A DNA stretch of 64,000 nucleotides from Alphaproteobacteria bacterium (GTDB taxonomy: Bacteria; Pseudomonadota; Alphaproteobacteria; Micropepsales; Micropepsaceae): the NCBI GenBank assembly GCA_013697055.1, contig JACCXK010000101.1, forward strand, positions 1 through 64,000, given 5' to 3'. Shown in pieces: positions 50,518-61,029 of the stretch. The notes beneath the pieces are model-generated. The model was not told where the DNA came from, ran no database searches, and saw only the letters and a program-made list of their open reading frames with translations. The position numbers and the translations under genes are program-made. Position 1 is the stretch's first letter; every line of letters starts with the position of its first letter.

Positions 50518-51592
50518 GGCCACTGGGCCTCACTTTTTTCTATTTGGCTGCGTCATGATGTAAGAATTATTGACAGAAAATCGAGGGAGCGGAGCCGGTG
50601 GGGCATGATGTCCTGCGGATAAGGTTCGCAAGCAAATCTTGAACTTGGCCACCCGAGCTGTGCCGGCGACACAGCGGCGTCGCCAATGACTGCCATGCGC
50701 CCCTCAAACGCCTCAGCCAAATGTCTCTCAGTACCATATCGGACTATCACTGGTTAGTTACAGGGCGGGTCTTGGTGATGGCCTCATATAAGGAAACCAG
50801 CACCAGGGATCTGCTCGTTAGTTGGAAAGGAAGTTCGAGCAGAAGCCTGTCTGCCCGAGGGGCGAGGGTTGCGTCGCCCAGCGTCACAGGCCTGATCAAC
50901 TACCGGATGACACCTATTGGCGGAGGCCGTCAGTGACAATGGCCGCGCCATTCGAACATGAGACCCACCTTGGCTGGTTACCCACACCGAAACGCCTTGG
51001 CACCTGAGCAGGGTTCCCAAAGGTGAAGGGAGGATGGGTCAAGTTTTTTGGTGAAGAGGCGACGGAATCTGGCAGGTCGCTACAATCCGCCGTAAGCGCA
51101 AGGATAGGCCAAGCTACTGTGATCGTTGATGACCGAAGAACCCCAGTTCTAGACCTAGTCTTGGGGGGGTATAAAACGTGTTTTCTCACTGCCCCTAAAA
51201 GTGTCTCGCGGGCTCTTTTGTCTCTGAAATAGACGAGCAAGTTGTCCTCAGGATGATGGATTAGAACCCCAGTAGCGAACCTTTTAAATAGGCCTGCAGT
51301 AAGGGCTTAGCGTTCGCCGCCAAAAACCTCTAAAAATCCCGGAGACAAGGAGAATCCGCGCAAACGCTGGAAAACGACAAAAAAGTGCAAATGGTCCCGA
51401 ATTACGGCCTCTGCGGCCCCCGAGGGAGAGGCCCAAAATTCGACGCGTCACGGGCGTCGTTTGGTAGTCGATGCCCACCCTTGGGTTGGGGCCTAAACCC
51501 GCTCTGACCAAGGTAGTCCTCGCCTTGCCCCATGCCCTTGAGGAACTGCCCTGAATAAGTACGGGGCAGGGTCTGCCCCCTCCCACAAGGCA

Positions 51593-51625
51593 ACAAATAA
51601 GGCCGCGGGGCATAACTCCGCGGCC
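51593..51625 (-). terminator. Probable terminator of the TonB-dependent receptor gene
   Basis: Minus strand GGCCGCGG-N9-CCGCGGCC followed by TTATTTGTT. Confidence 0.7.
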
Positions 51626-51646
51626 TGTTGTTGGAAGCCTTGCGCC

Positions 51647-54166
51647 TTACATCTTGTAGCTGAGGCGGCCATAGAGATAGCGGCCGTCAAACCCGAAGGG
51701 CGAATATTCCGGGAACTGGCCCACGCCATTGGTCGAGATGTTCTGACCGTTCAGGACATAGGACGGTTCGGTCGGATAGGTGTCGAACAGGTTCTGGACA
51801 CCCAACGCGATCTGGAAGCCGTAGCCGACACTGGCGCGGCCTTCCAGGTCGAACAGCGCCTTGCCCTTCAGGCGACAGTCGCCCAGCACATTGTTGCCGT
51901 TGAACGGCTGGGTGAGCGGGCCGTAATAATTCATGGTCGCGGTCAGGCCGGCCCATTCATAATTCCAGTCGGCGGCCAGGTTGGCTTTCCACTTGGGCTG
52001 GCCATTGATCAGCGACTGGATACGGTAGGTCGGAAGCAGGGTCGGCGCCGGTTTCAGCGCCGACAGCTGCGGGGTCGAACGGATGGCGCGAATGCTGGTC
52101 TCGTTGTGGCTCGCCGCTCCGGTGAAGTTGAAGTCGCCCCAGTTGCCTTCCGGGACCCATTTGTAGGTTGCCACGAACTCGCCGCCGTTGGTGAGCGTGT
52201 CTTCCGCGTTGGTAAAGAAGCGCGCGCCGCCGATCTGAGCCGAAGCCGGGAACAGCGCCAGCACGTTGGCCTGGCTGAGGGTATCGGAGAGGGCGATGCG
52301 GTTGCCCACGCTGATCGAGTAGAGGTCCAGCGTGGCGGAGAAATTCTCCAGGCGGAAGACGCCGCCGATGGAGTAGTTCACCGAGTTCTCCGGCTTCAGC
52401 GGCACCGCGCCAATGGTGGCGGCCACGGGGTTGGAGGCCCTGAGGATGGTGCTGTTGATCTGGTTGCCCGCCACGAAGATGGTGGAAGTGTAGGCGACAT
52501 ACTCCTGCTGCAGGGACGGGGCGCGGAAACCCGACGACACGGCGCCGCGCAGGGCGAACATTTCATTAAAGTCATAGCGCGCGGCGATCTTGCCGTTCAC
52601 CGTGGTGCCGAAGTCCGAATAATTCTCGAACCGGCCCGCCACATCGATGTCCAGTCCCTCGATCGGATGCGTGTCCACGTCGATATAGGCGCTCTGCGAG
52701 TTGCGGCTGGCTCGCACGGCGTCCGTCGGCGAGAAGCCGGGGAAGCCTTGCGCGCCGGCGCCGCCGATATTGCCGGTCGGGGTGACATAGCCGCCGTTGG
52801 CGTAGGAGGAGGTATCGCCGGCATTGATGCGATAGTCCTCGAAGCGGGCTTCGCCACCGAACGCCAGGGTGGTTTCATTGTTGCCGAAAATGCTCAGCGG
52901 GCGGTTGATGTCCAGGTTCCATACACCCTGGCCGTAGCGGGGGCCGCCCGAATAGAAGCGGGTGGGGCTGGTCGGGCCGAGCGACGTGTTGATCGAGTCG
53001 ATCGTGTTGAAGTGGAGGCTGTTATAACCATAGTTGAAGCTGGTATCCCAGTTCCAGGCGTCCAGCGTGCCGCGAGCGCCGACCGCCATGTTGGCGTCCT
53101 CGATCTGGCTGTTGATCTTGGGCAGGAAGCCGTTGGGATACACCGCCAGGAGGTTGGACGCCGGATTGGACAAGGTCTGCTGGCCGGGACGGCGCACATT
53201 CGCCGCCGAAGTGGCGTCGCGGTACTGGTAGCCGCCAAAGGCATAGAGGTGAATGTTCTCGTTCAGGTCGTAGCCGGAGTTCAGATACAGCGTGTACTGC
53301 TCCATCTTGGGCTCGCCATACCAGTTGTTGAACCGGTTGATGGTCTGCTCGCGCGGATCGAACACGCCCGGTGCGATCAGGGCATATTGCTGGCGCGGGT
53401 CCGGGCCGGCGCGGGTGCTGTGCTGCTGGTCCTTGTATTCGGCGGTGATGGTGACAAAGCCGTTGCCCAGGTCGATGCCTTTCCAGCCCGACAGCACGAA
53501 GGTGGCGCCGTCATCGAGGTGACGGGAATTGGGCAGGGCTGCACCGGTCGGCTGTGGCGCGCCGCCCAGATTGTAGGGCACGTCGGTGTTGTAAACGCCG
53601 CCGGTGAAGCTGACGCCGCCGCCTTCGCGTGCTTCCCTCAAGCGAAGGTTCACCACACCGGCAATGGCGTCGGAGCCGTACTGGGCCGCCGCGCCATCGC
53701 GCAGCACTTCGACATTGCCCAGCGCCATCGCCGGGATGGTGTTGAGGTCGAACGCTGCCGAGCCATAGCCCAGCGAACCGTTCAGGTTCACCAGAGAGGA
53801 GGCATGGGCGCGCTTGGAATTGATCAGCACCAGGGTCTGGTCCGGCGACATGCCGCGCAGGGTGGCGGGACGCAAGGAATCGGTGCCGTCGGTCACGGCG
53901 GGATGGGTGAAGTTCAGCGACGGCAGCGTCTGGGACAGCGCCTGCGCCAGATCGGTGGTGCCGGTATGTTCGATCTGGGCGGCGGAGATCACATCGACGG
54001 GCACAACGGTGTCGAGCTGGGCGCGCGGGGCGGCGCGGCTGCCGGTGACGACGACGGTTTCGATATTTTCATTTTCCGCAACCTGCTGCGCGAAAGCGCT
54101 GGAGGCGCAAACAATGGCGAATACGCTCGCGGTGGCGGCGAGCGCGGAGAAGCGTTTCACAATCAT
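51647..54166 (-). CDS. TonB-dependent outer membrane receptor
   Basis: Signal peptide, ENIETVVVTGSRAAPR TonB box/plug, DAIAGVVNL, C-terminal YLYGRLSYKM. Confidence 0.92.
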   Translation of the reverse strand: MIVKRFSALAATASVFAIVCASSAFAQQVAENENIETVVVTGSRAAPRAQLDTVVPVDVISAAQIEHTGTTDLAQALSQTLPSLNFTHPAVTDGTDSLRPATLRGMSPDQTLVLINSKRAHASSLVNLNGSLGYGSAAFDLNTIPAMALGNVEVLRDGAAAQYGSDAIAGVVNLRLREAREGGGVSFTGGVYNTDVPYNLGGAPQPTGAALPNSRHLDDGATFVLSGWKGIDLGNGFVTITAEYKDQQHSTRAGPDPRQQYALIAPGVFDPREQTINRFNNWYGEPKMEQYTLYLNSGYDLNENIHLYAFGGYQYRDATSAANVRRPGQQTLSNPASNLLAVYPNGFLPKINSQIEDANMAVGARGTLDAWNWDTSFNYGYNSLHFNTIDSINTSLGPTSPTRFYSGGPRYGQGVWNLDINRPLSIFGNNETTLAFGGEARFEDYRINAGDTSSYANGGYVTPTGNIGGAGAQGFPGFSPTDAVRASRNSQSAYIDVDTHPIEGLDIDVAGRFENYSDFGTTVNGKIAARYDFNEMFALRGAVSSGFRAPSLQQEYVAYTSTIFVAGNQINSTILRASNPVAATIGAVPLKPENSVNYSIGGVFRLENFSATLDLYSISVGNRIALSDTLSQANVLALFPASAQIGGARFFTNAEDTLTNGGEFVATYKWVPEGNWGDFNFTGAASHNETSIRAIRSTPQLSALKPAPTLLPTYRIQSLINGQPKWKANLAADWNYEWAGLTATMNYYGPLTQPFNGNNVLGDCRLKGKALFDLEGRASVGYGFQIALGVQNLFDTYPTEPSYVLNGQNISTNGVGQFPEYSPFGFDGRYLYGRLSYKM

Positions 54167-54299
54167 GGGGAATCCTCAGGTCACACAAGTGTCACTGAGG
54201 GCAATTAGCACCTGCGGTAAGCAGCGGTGGTGGTAAAAAAGCAGCATATTGCTGCTTAATCAGACATTTCAGAATGGAACTTTGCAACCGCAACAAATG

Positions 54300-56384
54300 T
54301 TACGCCGCCATTCTGTTCACTTGGGTGCGCGGAAGTTCCACCGTCACCGTGGTTCCGATCTCTTCCTGGCTTTCGATGCGCAAGACGCCGCCATGCTGCG
54401 CCACCAGCGCCTTGACCAGCGCCAGGCCCAGACCGGTGCCTTCGCGCGCCAGCATGGGATCGTTGGAGGCCTGTTCAAACGCCTCGCCGATGCGCGACAG
54501 GATATTGGCGGGGATACCGATGCCGGTGTCGCGGACCTTGAGCACCATCCGGTCGCCCTGGACGGCGGCAGTGACTTCCACCGTGCCGCCCTTGCGCGTG
54601 AACTTCACCGCGTTGGACATCAGGTTGAGCAGGATCTGCTTGCAGGCGCGGGGATCGGCGGTCAGCAGCATCGGGCCTTCGGCCATGGTCTTGACCAGGG
54701 TGACATCGCCGCCATCGGCGCGCCGCTTGGTCAGGCGCAGGCAATAGTCAACCGTCTCCTCCATATTGACCTCGTGCAGGTCGATGGAGAATTTCCCCGC
54801 CTCGATCTTGGCCAGGTCCAGTATGTCCGACACCAGGTTGAGCAGGTGATTGCCCGACTCGTTGATCAGCCCGGCGTATTCTTCATAACCCGTGTGCATC
54901 GGCCCGAAGATCTTGTGCTGCATCATGTCGGAAAAACCGATGATGGCGTTCAGCGGCGTGCGCAGTTCGTGGCTCATATTGGCGAGAAATTCTGACTTGA
55001 CCCGGTTGGAGGTTTCGGCCGTTTCCTGCGCGACGCGGCTGTTCACCAGTTCCTTTTCCAGCTTGATGCGCTCGATCGAGGAGTCGCGGAACAGCTTGAG
55101 GGCGCCGGCGAACTGGCCGATCTCGTCATGGCGATGGCCGAACGGGATTTCGGTGCGCAAGCTGCCGCCGGCGATAGCCTCCATGCTGCGGGTGATGGCG
55201 CGCAAGGGGCGGATTACGCCCCACATCAGGTAGATGGCGGCGAAGCTGGCCAATGCGATGGAGGCCAGCATCAGGGCGATGGCGATGGTGAAATTTTCCT
55301 GGGCGGCCTGGTACTGCGTCTCCGCATAGGCCTCGGTGAGATCGAGCGCGGTGCTGGACACCTCCATCAGCGAAGCGACGCCTCGGTTCGAGAGGCGCAC
55401 CCATTCCTCGGTATAGACCGGAGAAGGCTTGCCCGACGCCAGCGCATCGACCACTTCGCTTCGCCAGGCGATGTACTCGGTGAAATACAGCCAATGGGCG
55501 CGGGCCACCGCCGCCTTCATCTGCGGCGGAAATTCCGGCAGCCGGGCGTCATCGGCCACGATAGTCCAGGAGGCGGCGACCCGCCCCTGGAGCTCTGCGA
55601 ACAGCTGCAGCGTCTTGGGGCTGGGCGTTCCGCCGGCCAGGATGGCGCTCATGATGGCATGGCGATCGGTGCCGGCGTCGCCACGCGCCTGCCATGCGAT
55701 GTCGTTGACCCGCAGCATTTCGTTGATCAAGGGTGCGGCGGACGAGATGCTGCGCGACAGCGAGTTGGACTTGCGGTTCATCTGCCCCAGCAAAGTGGCG
55801 ACCAGGCTCAGGCGGTGCTCGATCAGCTGTGGGGAGCGTTGGTCCAGCGGCCGGGCGATGGCATCCAGGATCACGGGAAACAGTGCCTCATACTCCGCCT
55901 CCTGTTCCAAGATCTCGGCATAGCCGGAGGTGAGCTTGTTGGCGGCATGCAGCTTCAGATGGGTGAAGGTCGCCTTGGTGCGGGCGTGCAGCGCCACGAT
56001 CTGGGCGATGGTCTCTCGGCGGGCGGGAATGGCCCTTTCCATGGCCAGGTCCAGGCTGCCGCCTTCCACCCGCAACGCCTGCTGTGCCGACAGCATGTCG
56101 CGCTTGACGGTGACGATGGAAAGAATGCGGTCCGCGTCGCGCTGGCGCTCAAAGGCCGCGTTGGCGAAAATCGCGAACACCGAAACCAGAACCACCACCA
56201 AAAGGCCGGTGATGACGGTCAAAATTCTCGACAAGGAATGATTCAAGTGACGCCCCGCAACGGACGCTGAGTTTAACGGAGCAAAGGTGAGGGGAGCCTT
56301 AAAGATTGCCGCATGGCAACATCGGTGGAGACCCCGAAAAACGGCGTTAGCAAAAGGTAAATCCTCACCGCGGGCGCGACGCAA
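54300..56384 (-). CDS. Sensor histidine kinase with HAMP domain (start uncertain)
   Basis: MSHELRTPLNAIIGFSDMM H-box, NLMSNAVKFT, DTGIGI, GTGLGLALVKALV; two TMs and HAMP. Confidence 0.9.
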   Translation of the reverse strand: MRRARGEDLPFANAVFRGLHRCCHAAIFKAPLTFAPLNSASVAGRHLNHSLSRILTVITGLLVVVLVSVFAIFANAAFERQRDADRILSIVTVKRDMLSAQQALRVEGGSLDLAMERAIPARRETIAQIVALHARTKATFTHLKLHAANKLTSGYAEILEQEAEYEALFPVILDAIARPLDQRSPQLIEHRLSLVATLLGQMNRKSNSLSRSISSAAPLINEMLRVNDIAWQARGDAGTDRHAIMSAILAGGTPSPKTLQLFAELQGRVAASWTIVADDARLPEFPPQMKAAVARAHWLYFTEYIAWRSEVVDALASGKPSPVYTEEWVRLSNRGVASLMEVSSTALDLTEAYAETQYQAAQENFTIAIALMLASIALASFAAIYLMWGVIRPLRAITRSMEAIAGGSLRTEIPFGHRHDEIGQFAGALKLFRDSSIERIKLEKELVNSRVAQETAETSNRVKSEFLANMSHELRTPLNAIIGFSDMMQHKIFGPMHTGYEEYAGLINESGNHLLNLVSDILDLAKIEAGKFSIDLHEVNMEETVDYCLRLTKRRADGGDVTLVKTMAEGPMLLTADPRACKQILLNLMSNAVKFTRKGGTVEVTAAVQGDRMVLKVRDTGIGIPANILSRIGEAFEQASNDPMLAREGTGLGLALVKALVAQHGGVLRIESQEEIGTTVTVELPRTQVNRMAA

Positions 56385-56471
56385 GCATGTCCGGCGGAGC
56401 CTGAAACCTCAGGCCGCATTGCTTGCGGTGGCCGCATCGGCGTAGACCGGTATTTTCACGAAAGACGCATA

Positions 56472-57629
56472 TTGGCCCGCGATTCCCATCCCGATCTGGT
56501 TCACTTCGCGCTGGCGGTGGGTGGCTTTGCCATCGGCACCACCGAATTCGCCACCATGAGCCTCTTGCCGTATTTTGCGCGCGATCTGGGCATAGCTGCG
56601 CCGGTGGCCGGCCATGTCATCAGCGCCTATGCTCTTGGTGTGGTGCTGGGCGCGCCGCTGATCGCGGTACTGGCGGCCAAACTGCCCCGCCGCACCTTGC
56701 TGATCGGGCTGATGCTGCTGTTCGCCCTGGGCAATGGCCTGACGGGGCTGGTGCCGTCCTATCACGCCATGCTGTTGCTGCGCTTCATCAGCGGCTTGCC
56801 GCATGGCGCCTATTTCGGGGTGGCCATGCTGGTGGCGGCGTCCCTGGTGCCGCAGGAGCGGCGCGCCCAAGCTTCGGCGCGGGTGCTGATGGGCCTGACG
56901 GTGGCCACCATCATCGGCGTTCCATGCGCCAACTGGCTGGGGCAAGCGATCGGCTGGCGCTGGTGCTTCGGCATCGTGGCGGTCCTAGCGCTGTTGACGG
57001 CCACTCTGGTGGCGCTGTTCGCGCCGCGCCAGCCGCCGAAGCCGGACGCCAGCGCGATGACCGAGCTGGCGGCGCTGGGCAATCGCGATGTGTGGCTGAC
57101 TCTCGCCATCGGCGCCATCGGTTTCGGCGGCTTCTTCGCCATCTATACCTATCTGGCCGACACGCTTTTGACGGTCACGCACATGTCCGAGAGCTTGACG
57201 CCGCTGGTCTTTGCCATTTTCGGCGCCGGCATGATGACAGGGCTGGTGGTGGTGCCGCGCTTTGCCCATGGCCGGGTGATGCGGGTCGCAGGGCTGTGCC
57301 TGTTGTGGTTCGCCGCCACCATGGCGCTGTATTCTTTCGCGACCGGTAATGCCTGGACCATCACCCTCAGCGTATTCTTGATCGGCCTGGGCGGGGCGCT
57401 GGGTCCGATCTTGCAGACGCGGCTGATGGACGTGGCGGGCAAGGCGCAGACCCTGGCGGCGGCGCTCAATCATTCCGCCTTCAACTTCGCCAATGCACTG
57501 GGGCCGCTTGTGGGCGGCATCGCCATCGCGCATGGGTTGGGCCTATCGTCTACCGGCCTGGTCGGGAGTTCGCTGGCGCTGGCGGGTCTGGCGATCTGGG
57601 CGGTGGCGCTAAAGATAGGGCATCAATAG
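56472..57629 (+). CDS. MFS transporter (AraJ/PbuE-like)
   Basis: VGGFAIGTTEFATMSLLPYFARDLG, GAPLIAVLAAKLPRRTLLIGLM; 12-TM pattern. Confidence 0.88.
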   Translation: MARDSHPDLVHFALAVGGFAIGTTEFATMSLLPYFARDLGIAAPVAGHVISAYALGVVLGAPLIAVLAAKLPRRTLLIGLMLLFALGNGLTGLVPSYHAMLLLRFISGLPHGAYFGVAMLVAASLVPQERRAQASARVLMGLTVATIIGVPCANWLGQAIGWRWCFGIVAVLALLTATLVALFAPRQPPKPDASAMTELAALGNRDVWLTLAIGAIGFGGFFAIYTYLADTLLTVTHMSESLTPLVFAIFGAGMMTGLVVVPRFAHGRVMRVAGLCLLWFAATMALYSFATGNAWTITLSVFLIGLGGALGPILQTRLMDVAGKAQTLAAALNHSAFNFANALGPLVGGIAIAHGLGLSSTGLVGSSLALAGLAIWAVALKIGHQ

Positions 57630-59039
57630 CCTTGCCGCGGCATTGCGCAGCCGCAGCCATACACGCTCGGCCACCAGCATATCCGGATCCAGGACCATGC
57701 CACGGGCGGTGCGGGTGTCGATCAGCGCGTCCAGCCGCGCCGTGAAATCCTTGTCGATGATCTCCAGGTCGAACTCGAAATTCAGACGGAAGCTGCGCGC
57801 ATCCCAGTTGGAACTGCCGATCAGCGACCATTCCCCGTCCACCGTGCACAATTTGGTGTGATCGAAAGGCGGCGGATGGGTGATGATGGTGGCGCGGACA
57901 TGGCGGAAGAAACGCAGATGCCCGCGCATCGCCCATTGCATCACCCGCTGGTTGCTGTTGGCGGGAAGCACGATTTCCACCGTTACGCCGCGCAGGCCCG
58001 CCTGCTGAATGGCGAATTGCAGGCTGGAATCCGGCAAAAAATACGGCGTGACGATGCGCACCCGCTTTTGCGCCAAGGTCAGCGCAGCGCCCAGCAGCGC
58101 TTCCAGGCGATAGATGTCGGCGTCCGGGCCCGAGCGCAGCCCGCGCGAGAAGGCGCTGCCTTGCGCAGAAAGATCAGGCCACCAGCAGTCCTCATCCAGA
58201 GTCTCGTCGGTGGTGAAGTGCCAGTCGCGGGCAAAGCCGTCCATCACGATCTTGACCGCGGGGCCGGTAACGCGGAAATGCACGTCCTGGATGCGGCGCT
58301 CGCCCGACAGACGGGCGGAATTTTCCGCCCCGATATTGATGCCGCCGACAAAGCCCATGCGGCCATCGACAATCAACAGCTTGCGGTGATTGCGCATGTT
58401 GAGGAAGGGCATGCGCCACGGCAACCAAGTGTGCAGGAAGCGCGCCGCGACCACCCCGCCGCGCTTCATGCGGTAATAGATGGTGGGGAAGAGGTAACCG
58501 GCGCCCACGCTGTCCAGCAGCACCCGCACCATCACGCCGCGTTGCGCCGCGGCGACCAGCGCTTCGGCGAATTCCTGCCCGGCTGCGTCGTTGCGGAAGA
58601 TATAGGAGCTCATGGCGATGCAGGTCTTCGCCTCACGGATCGCCGCCAGCATCGGGGGATAAGCCGCGTCGCCACCCTCCAATATGTCCAGCGCATTGCC
58701 CTTGGTCAGCGCGCATTGGGTGATGATTTCGCTGACATCGGAAAGCTGCGCGATATGAGGTGCCGCGTCCGGCCGCACCGCGGTCCCGGACAGAGCCTGC
58801 TCGTGGTCCAGCCGCAGCTTCAAGGCGCGCCGCGTCACCCGGTTGATGCCCAGCAGATAATAGAGAATCGATCCCAGGATGGGCGCCAGCCACACCAGCC
58901 CGACCCAGCCCAGCGCGCTCCGTACGTCGCTTTTCTTCAGCAGCACGTCGATGGTGACGATCACCGACAGCAGCAGATAGAGCCCCGCCGCCAGCGCCTG
59001 CGCCTGGGGGGACGACCAAAGGGCGGAAAAGGCGAACAT
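57609..59039 (-). CDS. cls: Cardiolipin synthase (phospholipase D family)
   Basis: Two HxK(x)4D motifs: NHRKLLIVDG and DHTKLCTVDG; N-terminal TMs; start ATG 59039. Confidence 0.9.
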   Translation of the reverse strand: MFAFSALWSSPQAQALAAGLYLLLSVIVTIDVLLKKSDVRSALGWVGLVWLAPILGSILYYLLGINRVTRRALKLRLDHEQALSGTAVRPDAAPHIAQLSDVSEIITQCALTKGNALDILEGGDAAYPPMLAAIREAKTCIAMSSYIFRNDAAGQEFAEALVAAAQRGVMVRVLLDSVGAGYLFPTIYYRMKRGGVVAARFLHTWLPWRMPFLNMRNHRKLLIVDGRMGFVGGINIGAENSARLSGERRIQDVHFRVTGPAVKIVMDGFARDWHFTTDETLDEDCWWPDLSAQGSAFSRGLRSGPDADIYRLEALLGAALTLAQKRVRIVTPYFLPDSSLQFAIQQAGLRGVTVEIVLPANSNQRVMQWAMRGHLRFFRHVRATIITHPPPFDHTKLCTVDGEWSLIGSSNWDARSFRLNFEFDLEIIDKDFTARLDALIDTRTARGMVLDPDMLVAERVWLRLRNAAARLLMPYL

Positions 59040-59124
59040 GGACCCCGGACCGGTTTTTCTTATGCTGGCAAGACTATAGACGATTTGATGTGAAACCAGT
59101 TCCCGATTTGCCGGTTTAAACAGT

Positions 59125-59820
59125 ATGGCGCCCAATTTTCCCAATCAATCCGGTGCCGGCCGGCTGCGTGTGCTGAGCTGGAATCTGCTGCGCCGCGTCG
59201 GCGCCGGCGTCGAAGATGTCGCCAAGCTGGTCAAGACCCATCATCCCGATCTTTTGCTGCTGCAGGAATGCACCGAGGAGATCATGTGCCTGCCGACCCT
59301 GGTGGGCGGGCATTTCTTCCGCCATCCCATGCAGTCGCGCATCTACGGCCTGGCAGCCTGGAGCCCGCATCCCTTTCCGCAGTCCACCGCCATCCGCTTG
59401 CCTTATTCGATCCTGCCGGGCCGGGTGCCGCCGCGCCTGGCGCAGATCATTGCCTTCCACGGCATCACCATCGCCAATGTGCATCTCAGCCATGGCCAGT
59501 TTCTCAACCGCTTCCAGCTGCGCCACATCATGGAGCAGATGGACGGCCCCGCCGCCATCATCGGCGACTTCAATGCCGTGGGTCCGGTGGGCTTCCAGGG
59601 CTTCTCGGATATCGGTCCGCGCCGGCGCACCCATCGCGCCGGCAACATCCTCGCGCTGAGGCTGGACCGCTGCATCGCGCGGGGGCTGGTGTGTTCGGCC
59701 TCGGAAGTGCTGGAGAAGGGTCGCAGCGATCATCACCCCATGGTGCTGGACATGCGGGTGGATATGGACTTCGTGACTCCGCCGATGGAAGAACTGGGGC
59801 TGGTCGGCGTCACGATTTAA
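59125..59820 (+). CDS. Endonuclease/exonuclease/phosphatase family protein
   Basis: LRVLSWNLLRRVG, LLLLQECTEE, IIGDFNAVGP, SDHHPMVLDM. Confidence 0.88.
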   Translation: MAPNFPNQSGAGRLRVLSWNLLRRVGAGVEDVAKLVKTHHPDLLLLQECTEEIMCLPTLVGGHFFRHPMQSRIYGLAAWSPHPFPQSTAIRLPYSILPGRVPPRLAQIIAFHGITIANVHLSHGQFLNRFQLRHIMEQMDGPAAIIGDFNAVGPVGFQGFSDIGPRRRTHRAGNILALRLDRCIARGLVCSASEVLEKGRSDHHPMVLDMRVDMDFVTPPMEELGLVGVTI

Positions 59821-60914
59821 AGTGACAATTCCGCCGCTGTCTTTTCCAAATTGGCTGCCGTGTTCGCCAGCATCTCGGCCAGCGGGCGTTCGCGCCTGTT
59901 GATCGAGTAAGCGGCTTTCAGGCCGATCGCCTTGACCTGTTCCGGCGAGGCTGACAGCTTGCCGCAAAAAGCGATCACGGGTTTTCCACCGCTGCGGCCG
60001 CACAGTCCCTGGATCAATTTGCCTTGCGCGCTCTGGCCGTCGAGATGGCCTTCGCCGGTGATGATCAGATCGGCTCTGGCCGCCGCGGCCTCGAAGCCCG
60101 TCATGTCCAGCACCACCTCGATGCCGCGCCGCAGCTGCGCGCCCAAAAAAGCCACCGCGCCATAGCCCAGGCCACCGGCGGCGCCGGCGCCGGGAATGTC
60201 GGCCACGTCGCGTCCGGTTTGCGCCTTCGCCACTTCGGCGACATGCTTCAAGCCTTCATCCAATTTCGCCAGCACGTCATCGCTGCCGCCTTTCTGGCGG
60301 CCATAGATCCAGGCCGCGCCCTCGCGCCCGAACAGGGGATTGGTAACGTCGCACAGCACGTCCATGGTTTCGAACGGCGGCTCGGCCGAGACCAGCCGCA
60401 CAATATCCTTCATGTGACCGCCGTCCGGCGTCACCGGCTGATTGTTGGCATCCAGGAAGCTCCAGCCCAGTGCCGCCGCGGCGCCGATGCCGGCATCATT
60501 GGTGGCGCTGCCGCCGATGGCGAGCAGGGCGCGTTTGGCCCCCCGCGCGCGCGCATCGGCCAGCAATTGCCCGGTGCCGGTGGTCGAAGTCACCAAAGGA
60601 TCGCGTTCGTCCTGGGTCAGCAATTGCAGCCCCGACGCCCGCGCCATTTCCACCACCGCCGTGGCGCCGTCGGCCGACAGGCCATAGCGCGCCATTACCG
60701 GCCGCCCCAGGGGATCGCAGGCCTTGATCTCGATCCATTCCAGCTTCAGCGCCTGGCCCAGCACGTCCAGCAGGCCTTCGCCGCCGTCGGACAGGGGCAT
60801 CTCGGTAATGACCGCGCTCGCGTGGCTTTTGCGTAATCCGGTCGCGATGGCCCGGCACACCGCATCGGCGGGCAGGGCGTCCTTGAAGGAGTCGCAGGCG
60901 ACCAGAATGTTCAT
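59817..60914 (-). CDS. Glycerate kinase
   Basis: MNILVACDSFKDALPADAVCRAIATGL, PLSDGGEGLLDVL, AGAAGGLGYGAVAFLGAQLRRGIE. Confidence 0.93.
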   Translation of the reverse strand: MNILVACDSFKDALPADAVCRAIATGLRKSHASAVITEMPLSDGGEGLLDVLGQALKLEWIEIKACDPLGRPVMARYGLSADGATAVVEMARASGLQLLTQDERDPLVTSTTGTGQLLADARARGAKRALLAIGGSATNDAGIGAAAALGWSFLDANNQPVTPDGGHMKDIVRLVSAEPPFETMDVLCDVTNPLFGREGAAWIYGRQKGGSDDVLAKLDEGLKHVAEVAKAQTGRDVADIPGAGAAGGLGYGAVAFLGAQLRRGIEVVLDMTGFEAAAARADLIITGEGHLDGQSAQGKLIQGLCGRSGGKPVIAFCGKLSASPEQVKAIGLKAAYSINRRERPLAEMLANTAANLEKTAAELSL

Positions 60915-61029
60915 GCCAATAAGCGCAATCCGAAAACCCGAGGGGATTGTCGGGCAAATTGCGCGACAATCCAAGACTCCAGGCGCGATCCAATTGGATC
61001 GCGCTTGGGAACCATGATTTGATGGCGCC

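Noticed and set aside
52106-54208. 700-aa plus-strand ORF
   Set aside because: Antisense to the clearly coding TonB-dependent receptor; open only because of GC-rich codon bias, composition Ala/Gly/Arg/Val-rich with no domain signature.
55128-56270. 380-aa plus-strand ORF
   Set aside because: Antisense shadow of the histidine kinase.
57858-59093. 411-aa plus-strand ORF
   Set aside because: Antisense shadow of cardiolipin synthase; His/Arg/Gln-rich artefact.
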